Part shown: one piece after another, positions 44,658-53,356 of the stretch
Layout of the letters: every line of letters begins with the position of its first letter
How positions within the stretch are numbered: position 1 is the stretch's first letter
Assembly (NCBI RefSeq): GCF_004363235.1
Contig: NZ_SNYW01000010.1
Span: forward strand, 62,001-126,000
Length of the DNA stretch: 64,000 bases
Source of the DNA: Dongia mobilis
GTDB lineage: Bacteria; Pseudomonadota; Alphaproteobacteria; Dongiales; Dongiaceae
Reading direction: 5' to 3'
Notes under the pieces: model-generated
Databases searched by the model: none
Seen by the model: the letters and a program-made list of their open reading frames with translations, nothing else
Told to the model about the DNA's origin: nothing
Made by a program: the position numbers and the translations under genes

Positions 44658-46378
44658 GCGTCCCCCACGGGCGCGGCCAGCGCCGCCAATTCCGCCTCGC
44701 CCATAAGATCGCCGGCCTCGTCGCGATAACTGGCCGTCCCGCTGACACTCTCGCCTTGCCATTTCCGCTCCAGGGTCGCGCGCGCCGGCTGGGTAGCGAA
44801 CCAGGTGATGAATTCGTTCACCTTGGCGAGCAGGCGATGGCTGGATTTTGCAGCAGCGACACCGACCGAATAGTACCAGGGTGCCGCAGCGAGATTTCCC
44901 GGCAGTACTTCCAGCTTGCCGCGCCAGCGGCTCTCTGCCCCCGTCGCCGCCCAGTGATAGATCGGCTGGTCGACCGCGAAGGCATCCACCTGGCCGTCGA
45001 CCAGGCAGTCATGGATCTGGCTCTGATCCGAATAGGCAATGAGATTGGCCAGCCGAACACGGCCACCCGCGACATCGGCATTGGCGCCCCAGCGTATGCC
45101 GGCCGCTTCCAGCGTTGCAAAGGCGCCGGGATCGTTGATGCAGCCCAGCACCTTGCCATCGAGATCGCCGATTCCGTTGATGCGTGCATCCCCCGCCCGC
45201 CGGGCCAGGATGTAATTGAGATAGGTATAGGCCTCGGAAAAGGCGACGGCATGGTAGGCCGCATTGGGCGGCAGCGCACTCCAGACCAGATCGACCGGCC
45301 GCTCGCCAAGTTTGGGGCCGAGATGCAGCAATTCGGTACACTGGTCCCAGGGATATTCGACGAATTCCGGCTTGACCCCCAGCCATTGCGCAAAAGCCGT
45401 CGCATAGTCGATGTCGAGGCCGGTGAGCGGCCCGCCCGGCCGCAGGCGGAATGACAGGCCGACGAAGGCCGGTTCCACGGCGATACGGATCGTGCCGCGC
45501 CGCTGGATGTCCGCGAGGCGGTCGAAAGCCGGATCGTCCGGCAATTGGTGGCGACGCAGCACGGTGCGCACCGCGCCTTCGCCCGACGGCAGCGCCCTTG
45601 CGAGTTCCCGCGCCAGTTCCAGCGACCAATGCGCCTTGGCAATGACATTGTCGTTGCGCGCGGCCGCCTGCGGCACAGCCACCGCAATTACCCGGTTGTT
45701 GGCCTTGAGGTCGTCGATCTGCCCGTCGAGCGCGGCAAAATTGCCGCTGAGACCGTCAAGCGATTGCACCAGCTGCCCGGACAGGGTCTGCAGCAGCCGG
45801 TCGGCCGCGCCTGCCGTCTCGGCCACGCGACGCTGGATATCGCTGAGATCGATGCTCTTTCCGGCCTCCTTGGCGCTCTGCAGGGTGCGCTGCGCGAGGT
45901 TGCGGACTTCCGCAGCGACCACGCCGAAGCCCTTGCCATGCTCGCCGGCATGGGCTGCCTCGATCGTGGCGTTGAGTGCCAGCAGATTGACCGATTTAGC
46001 AATGCTCTCGATCTCGCGCAGCACGGTGATGGCGGCGCCGGCCTTCTCCTCAATGCCGTTGACCACGGCATCGAGTTCGGCCTTGATCGCGCCTACGGCC
46101 CGGTCCATTTCCGCAGCCAGGGTGCGACGCAGGTCATTGGCGATGGTGCCGCTCGCCGCCACCTCGGCGGCCGATTTCTCCAGCGACTGGTTCATCCGGG
46201 CGCTGCGTTCGGCAATCTCGCCCAGCGCCAGGGCTTGTGCCTCCAGGGCGCGCCCGATGGCATGCTGCAGGCTTTCCAGGCCGTGCAGCCCCGAAGCCCC
46301 CATCGGCCCCAGATTGTCCGCCGGCGCGGCAGGACCGGCCCCACCAGTCGCCCCGCCAATCGCTTCGTCATCCCGCAT
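44654..46378 (-). CDS. Soluble chemoreceptor: MCP signalling domain fused to SBP_bac_3 domain
   Basis: A 574-residue protein. Residues ~30-260 form an MCP cytoplasmic signalling domain, with the hairpin tip [20 protein letters not shown] followed by [18 protein letters not shown]. Residues ~300-545 form a family-3 solute-binding domain starting [20 protein letters not shown]. It contains [22 protein letters not shown] and an end typical of such domains. There is no signal peptide and no membrane segment anywhere, so a domain normally exported appears to work in the cytoplasm as a sensor. ATG 46378 has GGGAGG about 10 bases upstream; the longer frame to 46564 has no conserved part. No che genes are nearby. 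The ligand is probably a small polar metabolite. Confidence 0.88.
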   Translation of the reverse strand: MRDDEAIGGATGGAGPAAPADNLGPMGASGLHGLESLQHAIGRALEAQALALGEIAERSARMNQSLEKSAAEVAASGTIANDLRRTLAAEMDRAVGAIKAELDAVVNGIEEKAGAAITVLREIESIAKSVNLLALNATIEAAHAGEHGKGFGVVAAEVRNLAQRTLQSAKEAGKSIDLSDIQRRVAETAGAADRLLQTLSGQLVQSLDGLSGNFAALDGQIDDLKANNRVIAVAVPQAAARNDNVIAKAHWSLELARELARALPSGEGAVRTVLRRHQLPDDPAFDRLADIQRRGTIRIAVEPAFVGLSFRLRPGGPLTGLDIDYATAFAQWLGVKPEFVEYPWDQCTELLHLGPKLGERPVDLVWSALPPNAAYHAVAFSEAYTYLNYILARRAGDARINGIGDLDGKVLGCINDPGAFATLEAAGIRWGANADVAGGRVRLANLIAYSDQSQIHDCLVDGQVDAFAVDQPIYHWAATGAESRWRGKLEVLPGNLAAAPWYYSVGVAAAKSSHRLLAKVNEFITWFATQPARATLERKWQGESVSGTASYRDEAGDLMGEAELAALAAPVGDA

Positions 46379-46597
46379 TGGAAGTATGCCTCCCCCGCTT
46401 TCCGCCCATGCGTCGCGAATCCGTCGAGCAGGATAGCGGATTCGTTTCCTGTCAGTGAATTTTTTTGAAGGCCAATCGAGCCTCGGTATGGCGCCGGTAT
46501 CGCGATACCGGCCATGCTCCGGTTGCCCTGATGGGGCGCCCCCGGTATAAGTGCCGGAAATCATCCGGTTTCGTCCCCAAAAAGGCGAATCCGTGCG

Positions 46598-47101
46598 ATG
46601 GTTTGCACTTTCTGGGCAGGCACCAGCGGAACCCGATCCTTGGCCAAGTCAAAGAGCATTCTCGTCCTCAACGGGCCGAACCTGAACATGCTGGGTGTGC
46701 GCCAGCCGGAGGTCTATGGCCGCGACAGCCTCGCGGACATCGCCAGGGCCTGCGCGGCCGAGGCGAAGACGCTCGGCCTCGGTGTCGATTTCCGCCAGTC
46801 CAACCATGAAGGCGAACTGGTCACCTGGATCCAGGAGGCCCGCGGGCGCCAGGCCGGGATCGTCATCAATCCCGGCGCCTATGGCCATACCTCGATCGCC
46901 ATTCTCGATGCCCTCACCCTCACGGAGCTGCCGGTGATCGAGGTGCATCTGTCCAATATCCACCGGCGTGAGCCGTTCCGCCATCAGACCTACGTCTCGC
47001 AGATCGCCACCGGCGTTATCTGCGGGCTGGGCGCCCAGGGTTACCTGCTGGCGCTGCAGGCGATGGCCAATCTTGTCAATCCGAAGAAAGCACGCGCATG
47101 A
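46598..47101 (+). CDS. aroQ: 3-dehydroquinate dehydratase, type II
   Basis: A protein of up to 167 residues catalysing the third step of the shikimate pathway. Motifs are [20 protein letters not shown] (with the catalytic Tyr), [17 protein letters not shown] and the catalytic His in [15 protein letters not shown]. The conserved part begins near residue 20, so a TTG at 46640 (just before [11 protein letters not shown]) could be the true start instead of ATG 46598. It overlaps accB by ATGA, the well-known aroQ-accB-accC order. Confidence 0.95.
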   Translation: MVCTFWAGTSGTRSLAKSKSILVLNGPNLNMLGVRQPEVYGRDSLADIARACAAEAKTLGLGVDFRQSNHEGELVTWIQEARGRQAGIVINPGAYGHTSIAILDALTLTELPVIEVHLSNIHRREPFRHQTYVSQIATGVICGLGAQGYLLALQAMANLVNPKKARA

Positions 47102-47550
47102 GCAAGTTCGACATCGACGAGGCCCTGGTCCGCAAGCTGGGCCTGCTGCTGAAGGAAACCGGCCTCACCGAGCTCGAGTTCGAAAGTGGCGACCAGCGCA
47201 TCCGGGTGACGGCGCAGGCTGCACCCACCACCGTCGTGCATGCCGCGCCCACCGTGCAGAACGTGGCCCCGGCGGCGGCGGGCAATCCGGGCGCCGCAGC
47301 GCCGGCGGCGGCACCGAAAAACGCCCTCACCTCGCCCATGGTCGGCACCGTCTATCTCGCCTCCGAACCCGGCGGCACGCCCTTCGTCAAGGTGGGCGAT
47401 CGCGTCACCAAGGGCCAGACCGTCCTCATCATCGAGGCGATGAAGGTCATGAATCCGATCTCGGCGCCGGCCAATGGCGTCGTCAAGGAAGTGCTGGTCC
47501 AGGACGCGCAGCCGGTCGAATTCGCCGAGCCGCTGCTGGTCATCGAGTAA
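47098..47550 (+). CDS. accB: Acetyl-CoA carboxylase biotin carboxyl carrier protein
   Basis: A 150-residue BCCP. A conserved N-terminal segment ([26 protein letters not shown]) leads through an Ala/Pro-rich linker (~42-75) to the biotinyl domain, with K116 in EAMKVMN as biotin site. It carries CO2 between AccC and AccAD in fatty-acid synthesis. It overlaps aroQ by 4 bases and is followed by accC after 19 bases. Confidence 0.97.
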   Translation: MSKFDIDEALVRKLGLLLKETGLTELEFESGDQRIRVTAQAAPTTVVHAAPTVQNVAPAAAGNPGAAAPAAAPKNALTSPMVGTVYLASEPGGTPFVKVGDRVTKGQTVLIIEAMKVMNPISAPANGVVKEVLVQDAQPVEFAEPLLVIE

Positions 47551-47569
47551 ACGGGAAGCAGCCCAGCCG

Positions 47570-48904
47570 ATGTTCGAAAAGGTCCTCATCGCCAATCGCG
47601 GTGAAATCGCCCTGCGCATCCACCGCGCCTGCCGCGAGATGGGCATCCGCACTGTCGCCGTGCATTCGACCGTCGATGCCGATGCCATGCATGTGCGCCT
47701 CGCCGACGAAAGTGTCTGCATCGGCCCGGCGCCCTCGCGCGATTCCTATCTCAACATGGCGGCGATCATTTCGGCCGCCACCATCACCGGCGCCGATGCG
47801 ATCCATCCCGGCATCGGCTTCCTCTCCGAAAACGCCAAATTCGCGGCGATGGTCGAGGAACACGGCTTCACCTTCATCGGGCCTTCGCCGGAACATCTTT
47901 CGCAGATGGGCGACAAGGTCGAGGCCAAGATCACCGCCAAGAGATTCGGCATTCCCTGCGTGCCAGGCTCCGACGGCGCCATCAGCGATGCGGAAGCAGC
48001 ATCGATCGCCGAGGGCATCGGCTACCCGGTCCTCATCAAGGCGGCGGCCGGCGGCGGCGGCAAGGGCATGAAGGTGGCCAACAGCGCCGGCGAGTTGAAG
48101 GAAGCGCTTGCCTTTGCGCGGGCAGAAGCCAAGGCTGCCTTCGGCAACGACGCTATGTATATGGAGAAGTACCTCTCTCATCCGCGCCATATCGAAATCC
48201 AGATCCTGGCCGACAATCACGGCAATGCGGTGCATCTGGGCGAGCGCGACTGCTCGCTGCAGCGCCGCCACCAGAAGGTGCTCGAGGAAGCGCCCTCGCC
48301 GGCTCTGAATGCCGGCCAGCGCGCCGAAATCGGCGAAATCGCTGTGAAGGCCGTGAAGGCCATGGGCTACCGCTCGGTCGGCACCATCGAATTCCTGTTC
48401 CAGGACGGCCAGTTCTACTTCATCGAGATGAACACGCGCCTGCAGATCGAGCACCCGATCTCGGAAATGATCACCGGCATCGATCTGGTGCGCGAGCAGA
48501 TCCGCGTCGCTTCCGGCGCTCCCTTGGGCCTCTCGCAGAGCGACATCACCTTCAACGGCCATGCCGTGGAATGCCGCATCAACGCCGAAGACCCCGAGAC
48601 GTTCATGCCCTCGCCCGGCCGCATCACGGATTTCCACGCCGCGGGCGGCCTTGGTGTGCGCGTCGATTCGGCACTTTATGCCGGCTACAAGGTGCCCTCC
48701 AATTACGACAGCCTCATCGCCAAGCTGGTAGTCCACGGCAAGACCCGCAACGAATGCCTGATGCGCGCAAGGCGGGCACTCGAGGAAATGGTCATCATGG
48801 GGGTGAAGACCAACATCCCCCTCCACCAGCGCCTGGTCGCCGCCCCGGATTTCATCAACGGCGATTACGACATCCGCTGGCTGGAGAAGTTCGTCGCCAA
48901 GTAA
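47570..48904 (+). CDS. accC: Acetyl-CoA carboxylase biotin carboxylase subunit
   Basis: A 444-residue ATP-grasp enzyme that carboxylates biotin on AccB using bicarbonate. It begins [20 protein letters not shown], has the Gly-rich loop [34 protein letters not shown], and the catalytic [16 protein letters not shown]. The length is standard. ATG 47570 is clearly the start by homology. An intergenic repeat follows, and no intrinsic terminator is evident. Confidence 0.97.
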   Translation: MFEKVLIANRGEIALRIHRACREMGIRTVAVHSTVDADAMHVRLADESVCIGPAPSRDSYLNMAAIISAATITGADAIHPGIGFLSENAKFAAMVEEHGFTFIGPSPEHLSQMGDKVEAKITAKRFGIPCVPGSDGAISDAEAASIAEGIGYPVLIKAAAGGGGKGMKVANSAGELKEALAFARAEAKAAFGNDAMYMEKYLSHPRHIEIQILADNHGNAVHLGERDCSLQRRHQKVLEEAPSPALNAGQRAEIGEIAVKAVKAMGYRSVGTIEFLFQDGQFYFIEMNTRLQIEHPISEMITGIDLVREQIRVASGAPLGLSQSDITFNGHAVECRINAEDPETFMPSPGRITDFHAAGGLGVRVDSALYAGYKVPSNYDSLIAKLVVHGKTRNECLMRARRALEEMVIMGVKTNIPLHQRLVAAPDFINGDYDIRWLEKFVAK

Positions 48905-49013
48905 GGGCGGCGCTTTCTTCATTCTCCAGTTGCCCCCTCTCCCCAATGGGACGAGGGGCTACGCGCGTGCATGGGACAGAATCTATAAGTCGCGCAGGCT
49001 ACTGCCATCGGCA

Positions 49014-49060
49014 CCTCATCCCCTCGCCCCGCCTGCGGGGAGAGGGTTAGGGTGAGGGGT
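49014..49060. repeat. Palindromic intergenic repeat, family B
   Basis: Starts CCTCATCCCCTCGCCCCGCC, has centre TGCGGGGAGAGGG, and ends TTAGGGTGAGGGGT. A related CCCTCTCCCC...ACGAGGGG block lies at 48,935-48,958. The copy near 63,604 is similar. Elements like this are common between genes in Rhodospirillales-type genomes. Confidence 0.6.
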
Positions 49061-49138
49061 GGTAATTGCAGACATGACTCACCGCCCCTTTTGGCGCTAG
49101 GCTTCGATTCGAAGCCCCGCACCACCATGAGGTGACGC

Positions 49139-49828
49139 GTGTCCAACCGGACCAGGCAGCCGAAGATCACCCCGGAGATGCTGCTGCGCGCCTATGCGAT
49201 CGGCATCTTCCCGATGGCGGAGGCGCGCAACGATCCGGAGCTCTACTGGATCGATCCGGAGCTTCGCGGCATCCTGCAGCTGGAAGGCTTCCACATCCCG
49301 GCAAGCCTCAGAAAGACCGTTCGCCAGTGTCTTGCCGGCAAGGCGCCCTTCTATCGCGTCACCTGCGACCAGGCCTTCGAGGCGGTGGTGCGCGGCTGTG
49401 CGACACCGGCGCCGGGGCGCCAGCAGACCTGGATCAACGACACCATCTTCGACCTCTGCCGCCAGCTCTTCGTCATGGGCCATGCCCACAGCGTCGAGGT
49501 CTGGCTGGGCGATGAGCTGGTGGGGGGCCTCTACGGGGTCAGCCTGGGCGGCGCCTTTTTCGGCGAGAGCATGTTCAGCCGGGCGACCGATGCCAGCAAG
49601 GTGGCGCTGGTCCACCTCGTGGCGCGACTGAGACATGGCGGCTATCGGCTGCTCGACACGCAATTCGTGACCCAGCACCTCGCCCGCTTCGGCACCATCG
49701 AGATCCCGCGCGAGGAATACCGGCAGAAGCTGTCCGCCGCCCTTGCCGTACCGGCTGTGTTCTACGGATTGGTGCCGGATTCGGTGGTGCTGGACTCGCT
49801 CTCGGCCGGGGCCGGTTCCACGGCCTGA
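49139..49828 (+). CDS. aat: Leucyl/phenylalanyl-tRNA-protein transferase
   Basis: A 229-residue enzyme that adds Leu or Phe to proteins with N-terminal Lys or Arg, marking them for ClpSAP. Conserved motifs are [54 protein letters not shown] and [21 protein letters not shown]. Start GTG 49139 has GAGGTG upstream. Its last 67 bases overlap the convergent DUF2155 gene. Confidence 0.95.
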   Translation: MSNRTRQPKITPEMLLRAYAIGIFPMAEARNDPELYWIDPELRGILQLEGFHIPASLRKTVRQCLAGKAPFYRVTCDQAFEAVVRGCATPAPGRQQTWINDTIFDLCRQLFVMGHAHSVEVWLGDELVGGLYGVSLGGAFFGESMFSRATDASKVALVHLVARLRHGGYRLLDTQFVTQHLARFGTIEIPREEYRQKLSAALAVPAVFYGLVPDSVVLDSLSAGAGSTA

Positions 49829-50214
49829 TCCTCGCCGCCGCTGCAATCCAGCACCCAGAGGTCGTAGACCGGGTGTTCCAGCGCCGAAAGGGCCGGACTG
49901 GAGGCGAACATCCAACCGTTGAAGCGCGGTTGCGGCGCCTCGCCGGGCCTCTCCTCCACCACTTCCAGAAAAGCCGCCGCTTCCGGTGTCTCCTCCGGCG
50001 GGCGCTTGTCGCAGGCCCGGACCGTGATCTGCAGCGAGCCGAAGGCGACGGTGTCGCCGACCGGCACGGTAACGGTCGAGACCCGCGCCGTGATCTTGTC
50101 CATCGCGCGCAGCACCACGTTGTCGGCCGGGATGGCCGCCGCCGGGAGAGCAATTGCAGAGAGCACACCCGAAAAGGCCAGGGCCGCGAAAGCGCACCGG
50201 GAAAACTGACGCAT
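49762..50214 (-). CDS. DUF2155 periplasmic protein
   Basis: A 150-residue secreted protein of the alphaproteobacterial DUF2155 family. A signal peptide ([19 protein letters not shown]) precedes [21 protein letters not shown], then [24 protein letters not shown] and [27 protein letters not shown], the conserved core. The end is a Ser/Thr/Glu-rich tail. Two Cys in the core could form a disulfide. Function is unknown. ATG 50214 overlaps the upstream small gene's stop, and its 3' end overlaps aat. Confidence 0.87.
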   Translation of the reverse strand: MRQFSRCAFAALAFSGVLSAIALPAAAIPADNVVLRAMDKITARVSTVTVPVGDTVAFGSLQITVRACDKRPPEETPEAAAFLEVVEERPGEAPQPRFNGWMFASSPALSALEHPVYDLWVLDCSGGEDQAVEPAPAESESSTTESGTNP

Positions 50215-50447
50215 CACTTCTTTCCGTACGGATTCTCGAGCTTCGCCACGAGATCGTAGAACACGGCGCGCACCTGGTCCTCGTCACAGCCCATCAGGAT
50301 GGCATCTTCCAGCGCGTCCTGCGCCAATTGCCTGATCTCGATGACATTCTGATTGAGGACTTTGACTTTTTCGAGGCATGAGACCGGCTGGCCATCCGGC
50401 TGCTTCCAGACCGGGATGTGGAATTCCGGCGCCTTCTTATTGCTCAT
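50214..50447 (-). CDS. Small conserved protein of unknown function
   Basis: A 77-residue soluble protein that I cannot name. It starts MSNKKAPEFHIPVWKQPDGQPVSCLEKVKVLNQN and continues with a helical part (VIEIRQLAQDALEDAILMGCDEDQVRAVFYDLVAKL) ending ENPYGKK. Two Cys are present (around residues 24 and 53). It is co-directional with mlaD upstream and overlaps DUF2155 by ATGA, so it is probably co-translated. Start ATG 50447 has GGTGA upstream. It is likely a real gene because of tight packing and normal codon use. Confidence 0.78.
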   Translation of the reverse strand: MSNKKAPEFHIPVWKQPDGQPVSCLEKVKVLNQNVIEIRQLAQDALEDAILMGCDEDQVRAVFYDLVAKLENPYGKK

Positions 50448-50494
50448 GAGATTCACCGCCCTTGCCGCCCAAGCCACATGGCCCGGCGAACGGC

Positions 50495-50947
50495 CTATTC
50501 CATCGACGAGCCGCCGACCACGAATTTGTTGATCAACTCGACCAGATCCAACGCACCCTGTGCATAGGTGATCTCGTCGCCATCCTTCAGGATCTCGTCG
50601 GCGGCACCGGGCTCGAGCTTGACGTAGTAGTTCCCCAGCAAACCGTCACTGGTGATGATCGCCGAGGTGTCCTGCGGCAGTTCGATATCGCTGCGCACAT
50701 TGATGGTGACAACCGCCTGGTACATCTTGGGGTCGAAATCCTGCGAGGTCACGGCGCCAACCTTGACGCCGCTCATCCGCACGTCGGTGCCGGGAAGGAC
50801 AGAGCCCCCGCGATCGAAGCGGATGGTGAGCTGATAGCCGCCGCGATCCTCGCGCATGCCGCTGCCGCTATAGATGACGTAGAGGAAGGCGGCCGCCGCA
50901 ACCAGCACCACGGCGCCCATGATGGTCTCGAGGACATTACGCTGCAT
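50495..50947 (-). CDS. mlaD: Outer-membrane lipid asymmetry protein MlaD
   Basis: A 150-residue MCE-domain protein with one N-terminal membrane helix (ETIMGAVVLVAAAAFLYVIYSG). The MCE fold contains FDRGGSVLPGTDVRMSGVKVGAV and ITSDGLLGNYYVKLEPGA. MlaD hexamers bind lipid in the MlaFEDB inner-membrane transporter that retrieves phospholipids from the outer membrane. The other mla genes are not in the window. The NDUFA12-mlaD-DUF2155 order is typical of alphaproteobacteria. Confidence 0.94.
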   Translation of the reverse strand: MQRNVLETIMGAVVLVAAAAFLYVIYSGSGMREDRGGYQLTIRFDRGGSVLPGTDVRMSGVKVGAVTSQDFDPKMYQAVVTINVRSDIELPQDTSAIITSDGLLGNYYVKLEPGAADEILKDGDEITYAQGALDLVELINKFVVGGSSME

Positions 50948-51010
50948 GCTTCACCCGTGCTGGTCCTGGTCTGGTGCGTGGCGGAAAGGGCGTCGGGACG
51001 AAAGGTCGAG

Positions 51011-51364
51011 TCAGGCCGGAGTCCAGGGCTCGTAATCCCCGGTCGCCCTGGCGCGCTGGCCGCCCATCAGCGTATGGCCGGGCGGGCGGTAGGCAAGCTC
51101 GGTCCCGGTCCGGTTGGGTTCGTGCGGCTTCTGCCAGGCCCGGGGCGTCGCGCGCGTCACTGGCACCGGCAGGGTCTTGCTGTGCAACCAGGCATGCCAT
51201 TCCGGCGGCACCCGGCTCGCCTCCACCTCGCCCTTGTAGAGCACCCAGCGCCGCTCGCGCTTGCCGCCCTTGGTACGGCGGTCGACATAATAGGTATTGC
51301 CGAACTCGTCGCTGCCGACGCGCTCGCCATAGATCATGGTGAAAAGACGGGTGCCGATGCTCAT
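51011..51364 (-). CDS. NADH:ubiquinone oxidoreductase accessory subunit NDUFA12
   Basis: A 117-residue protein matching the NDUFA12/B17.2 subunit of complex I, found in alphaproteobacteria and mitochondria. Key motifs are VGSDEFGNTYYVDRRT, RRWVLYKGEVEASRVPPEWHAWLHS and TGTELAYRPPGH. It sits on the membrane-matrix side of the enzyme. Its presence supports placement in the Alphaproteobacteria. The nuo operon is elsewhere. Confidence 0.96.
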   Translation of the reverse strand: MSIGTRLFTMIYGERVGSDEFGNTYYVDRRTKGGKRERRWVLYKGEVEASRVPPEWHAWLHSKTLPVPVTRATPRAWQKPHEPNRTGTELAYRPPGHTLMGGQRARATGDYEPWTPA

Positions 51365-51479
51365 GAGGTGATTCGCCGCCGTTTTTGCCCAATAGGGCCA
51401 ACAGGTTAAGGTCGTTGCGGCGGAATATACAAGGAGACCTTACAGCGAGGCAAGGAAAGGGATTCGACGCCGTCCGCCC

Positions 51480-51959
51480 TCACTCGAGCAACTTCTCCAT
51501 CACATGATAGGTCGGCACCGCAAAACCCGGATGGCTTTCCTGCCGGGTGATGACAAAGCCAGCCCGTTGAAATAGCCGGATATTGTCATGGAGGACCAGC
51601 CGGACGCCGAGTTCCAGCCGCGGCAGGCCAAGTGCCCGCGCCTCGGACTCGACCGCCGCCAGCAGGGCCGAGCCGATCCCCCGCCCCCGCGCCTCGGGTG
51701 CCACGGCGAGGCGACCGAAATAGAGCCGGTCCGCCCGCCGTTCCGTGAAGACGCAACCCATGAGGTGCCCGCCTGACAGCGCCCGGAAGGCTGCTCCCTT
51801 TTCAAGGGCCGTCGCGAGGCTCTCGGCCGTCTCGGCATGTGCGCCGGAATCCGGCACCAGCTCGCCGCGATAGGCCGCGAAAGCGAGGTGGATAAGCGCA
51901 GCCAGGGCCGCGCAATCAGCCGCCGATGCGCGGGCAATCACCACCCCTGCAGGAGGCAT
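51480..51959 (-). CDS. GNAT-family N-acetyltransferase
   Basis: A 159-residue single GNAT domain. The acetyl-CoA loop is in LYFGRLAVAPEARGRGIGSALL (RGRGIGSA), preceded by beta strands ending in GCVFTERRADR, and followed by LHDNIRLFQRAGFVITRQES. ATG 51959 begins the conserved fold, and the frame open to 52160 overlaps the divergent EamA gene. The acceptor is unknown. Confidence 0.87.
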   Translation of the reverse strand: MPPAGVVIARASAADCAALAALIHLAFAAYRGELVPDSGAHAETAESLATALEKGAAFRALSGGHLMGCVFTERRADRLYFGRLAVAPEARGRGIGSALLAAVESEARALGLPRLELGVRLVLHDNIRLFQRAGFVITRQESHPGFAVPTYHVMEKLLE

Positions 51960-52068
51960 GCTGGACAAAGGACACGTTCGCTTGCGATGATCGGGGGCAA
52001 CATTCTTTCCGGTGACGCAGGTGGCGGCAAGCCTCGTTCTGCGCGCGCCATGTCGAGGATCACTTCCC

Positions 52069-53004
52069 GTGACATCATCTACCGGCACAACCGGCCGCCA
52101 GCGCTGGGCGGCCCTCGGCGTCCTGCTGATCGGCACCATCTTCGTGAGCCTGATCACCACCTTCGCCAGCCTTGCCTATGCCGGCGGCGCCACGCCCATG
52201 ACCCTGGTCTGGTCGCGCTTCATCGGCCTGGTCCTGGTCCTCGGGCTGATTCTGCGCCTGACCGGCGCCCGCTTTCACCTGCCGCAGCGCAACATGCGGG
52301 CGACCTACTGGATCGCCCTCTGCCTCCTCATGATGTCGGCCGGCTACTTGAGCTCAGTCGCCTATATCAAGGTCAGCCTCGCCGTCGTCATCCTCTACAC
52401 CTATCCCCTATTGGTAGCGATTTTCGCCGCACTCTCCGGGCGCGAGCGCCTGTCACCGCTCCGGGCTGCCTTGCTGGTGGTTGCCTTTCTGGGCCTGCTG
52501 GTGGCGCTGGGGGAGGACCTCGGCTTCAGCCTGCTGCCGCTCGGCTTCGATCCCGGCGCCATCACCCTGGATTGGCGCGGCGCCGCCCTCGCCCTCATCG
52601 CCGCTTTGGGTGTCGCCGCCTTTGTCACTTGGGGCGGCGCCTATCTCAACGACGTCGATTCCCGGGTGGTCAATTTCTGGGCCAATCTGTGGATGATCCT
52701 GCTGGTCGCCGTTTTCGTCATCCTGAAGGGCGGCATCACCCTGCCCGCGAGCGGACTTGGCTGGTTCGGCTATGGGGCGGCGACACTCTGCTATGTCACC
52801 GCCATGGTGTGCTGGTTCGCCTCGCTCAAGGTCCTGTCGCCGACCGATACCGCCATGACTCTGAACCTGGAGCCGGCGATCAGCCTGGTCGCCGCCAGCG
52901 TCATCCTTGGCGAGGCCACCTCGACCCAGCAATGGGTCGGCACTTTCGTGTTGCTGGTCGCCATTATCCTCTCCAGCATCCTTGGCAGCCGCCACAAAGA
53001 TTAA
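52069..53004 (+). CDS. EamA-family (DMT) permease
   Basis: A 311-residue ten-helix permease with two EamA repeats. WAALGVLLIGTIFVSLITTFASLAYAGG starts the first, and GAALALIAALGVAAFVTWGGAYL starts the second. I chose GTG 52069 because AGGA lies 9 bases upstream and it leads directly to the first helix. GTG 52012 is an alternative with extra N-terminal residues. Substrate unknown. Confidence 0.85.
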   Translation: MTSSTGTTGRQRWAALGVLLIGTIFVSLITTFASLAYAGGATPMTLVWSRFIGLVLVLGLILRLTGARFHLPQRNMRATYWIALCLLMMSAGYLSSVAYIKVSLAVVILYTYPLLVAIFAALSGRERLSPLRAALLVVAFLGLLVALGEDLGFSLLPLGFDPGAITLDWRGAALALIAALGVAAFVTWGGAYLNDVDSRVVNFWANLWMILLVAVFVILKGGITLPASGLGWFGYGAATLCYVTAMVCWFASLKVLSPTDTAMTLNLEPAISLVAASVILGEATSTQQWVGTFVLLVAIILSSILGSRHKD

Positions 53005-53356
53005 CGATATTTGGTGACACCTAACCGTCTGACAAAATGAGGTAATTTTACAGGATTTCGAATCGTGGCGAAATCATGACCTGTTTATCCCCAAGCAAAC
53101 AGCACCCCCACGAGCCAGAAATGCCCGCGTTACGCCACATATGGCGAGGTCAAGCGCATTAATCACTAGATATAGAAATTTCTCGGTTGCGGGTGCACCG
53201 CAAACTGACTCAATATCTAGCCATGGCGCCGGTCTGGCCACCCAGATATAGGCGCGGCGAACCAATCCCTTAAACCGATTTGCTGAACCAGATTCTGCAG
53301 ACGGGAGAGGATTCGGTTCATTCGGGGTCAAACACAAGATTTGGGGGCCGCCTCTC
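53005..53356. promoter_or_regulatory. Upstream region of nrdJ
   Basis: A 352-base non-coding region. It holds two TATAT-centred 16-bp imperfect palindromes (53208-53223 and 53239-53254) with centres 31 bases apart, and a third similar element near 53163-53178. I see no conserved B12-box that would indicate a cobalamin riboswitch. The -10/-35 elements are unclear. Confidence 0.5.
53208..53254. promoter_or_regulatory. Candidate paired NrdR boxes
   Basis: Box 1 reads ACTCAATATCTAGCCA. Box 2, on the other strand, reads CGCCTATATCTGGGTG. Both share the ATATCT centre of NrdR boxes, and the 31-base centre distance equals three helical turns, the usual spacing of NrdR pairs before ribonucleotide reductase genes. 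Confidence 0.5.

Noticed and set aside
53005-53356. Possible cobalamin riboswitch before nrdJ
   Set aside because: I could not find a B12-box-like sequence or the expected multi-stem core. TATAT palindromes explain the region better.
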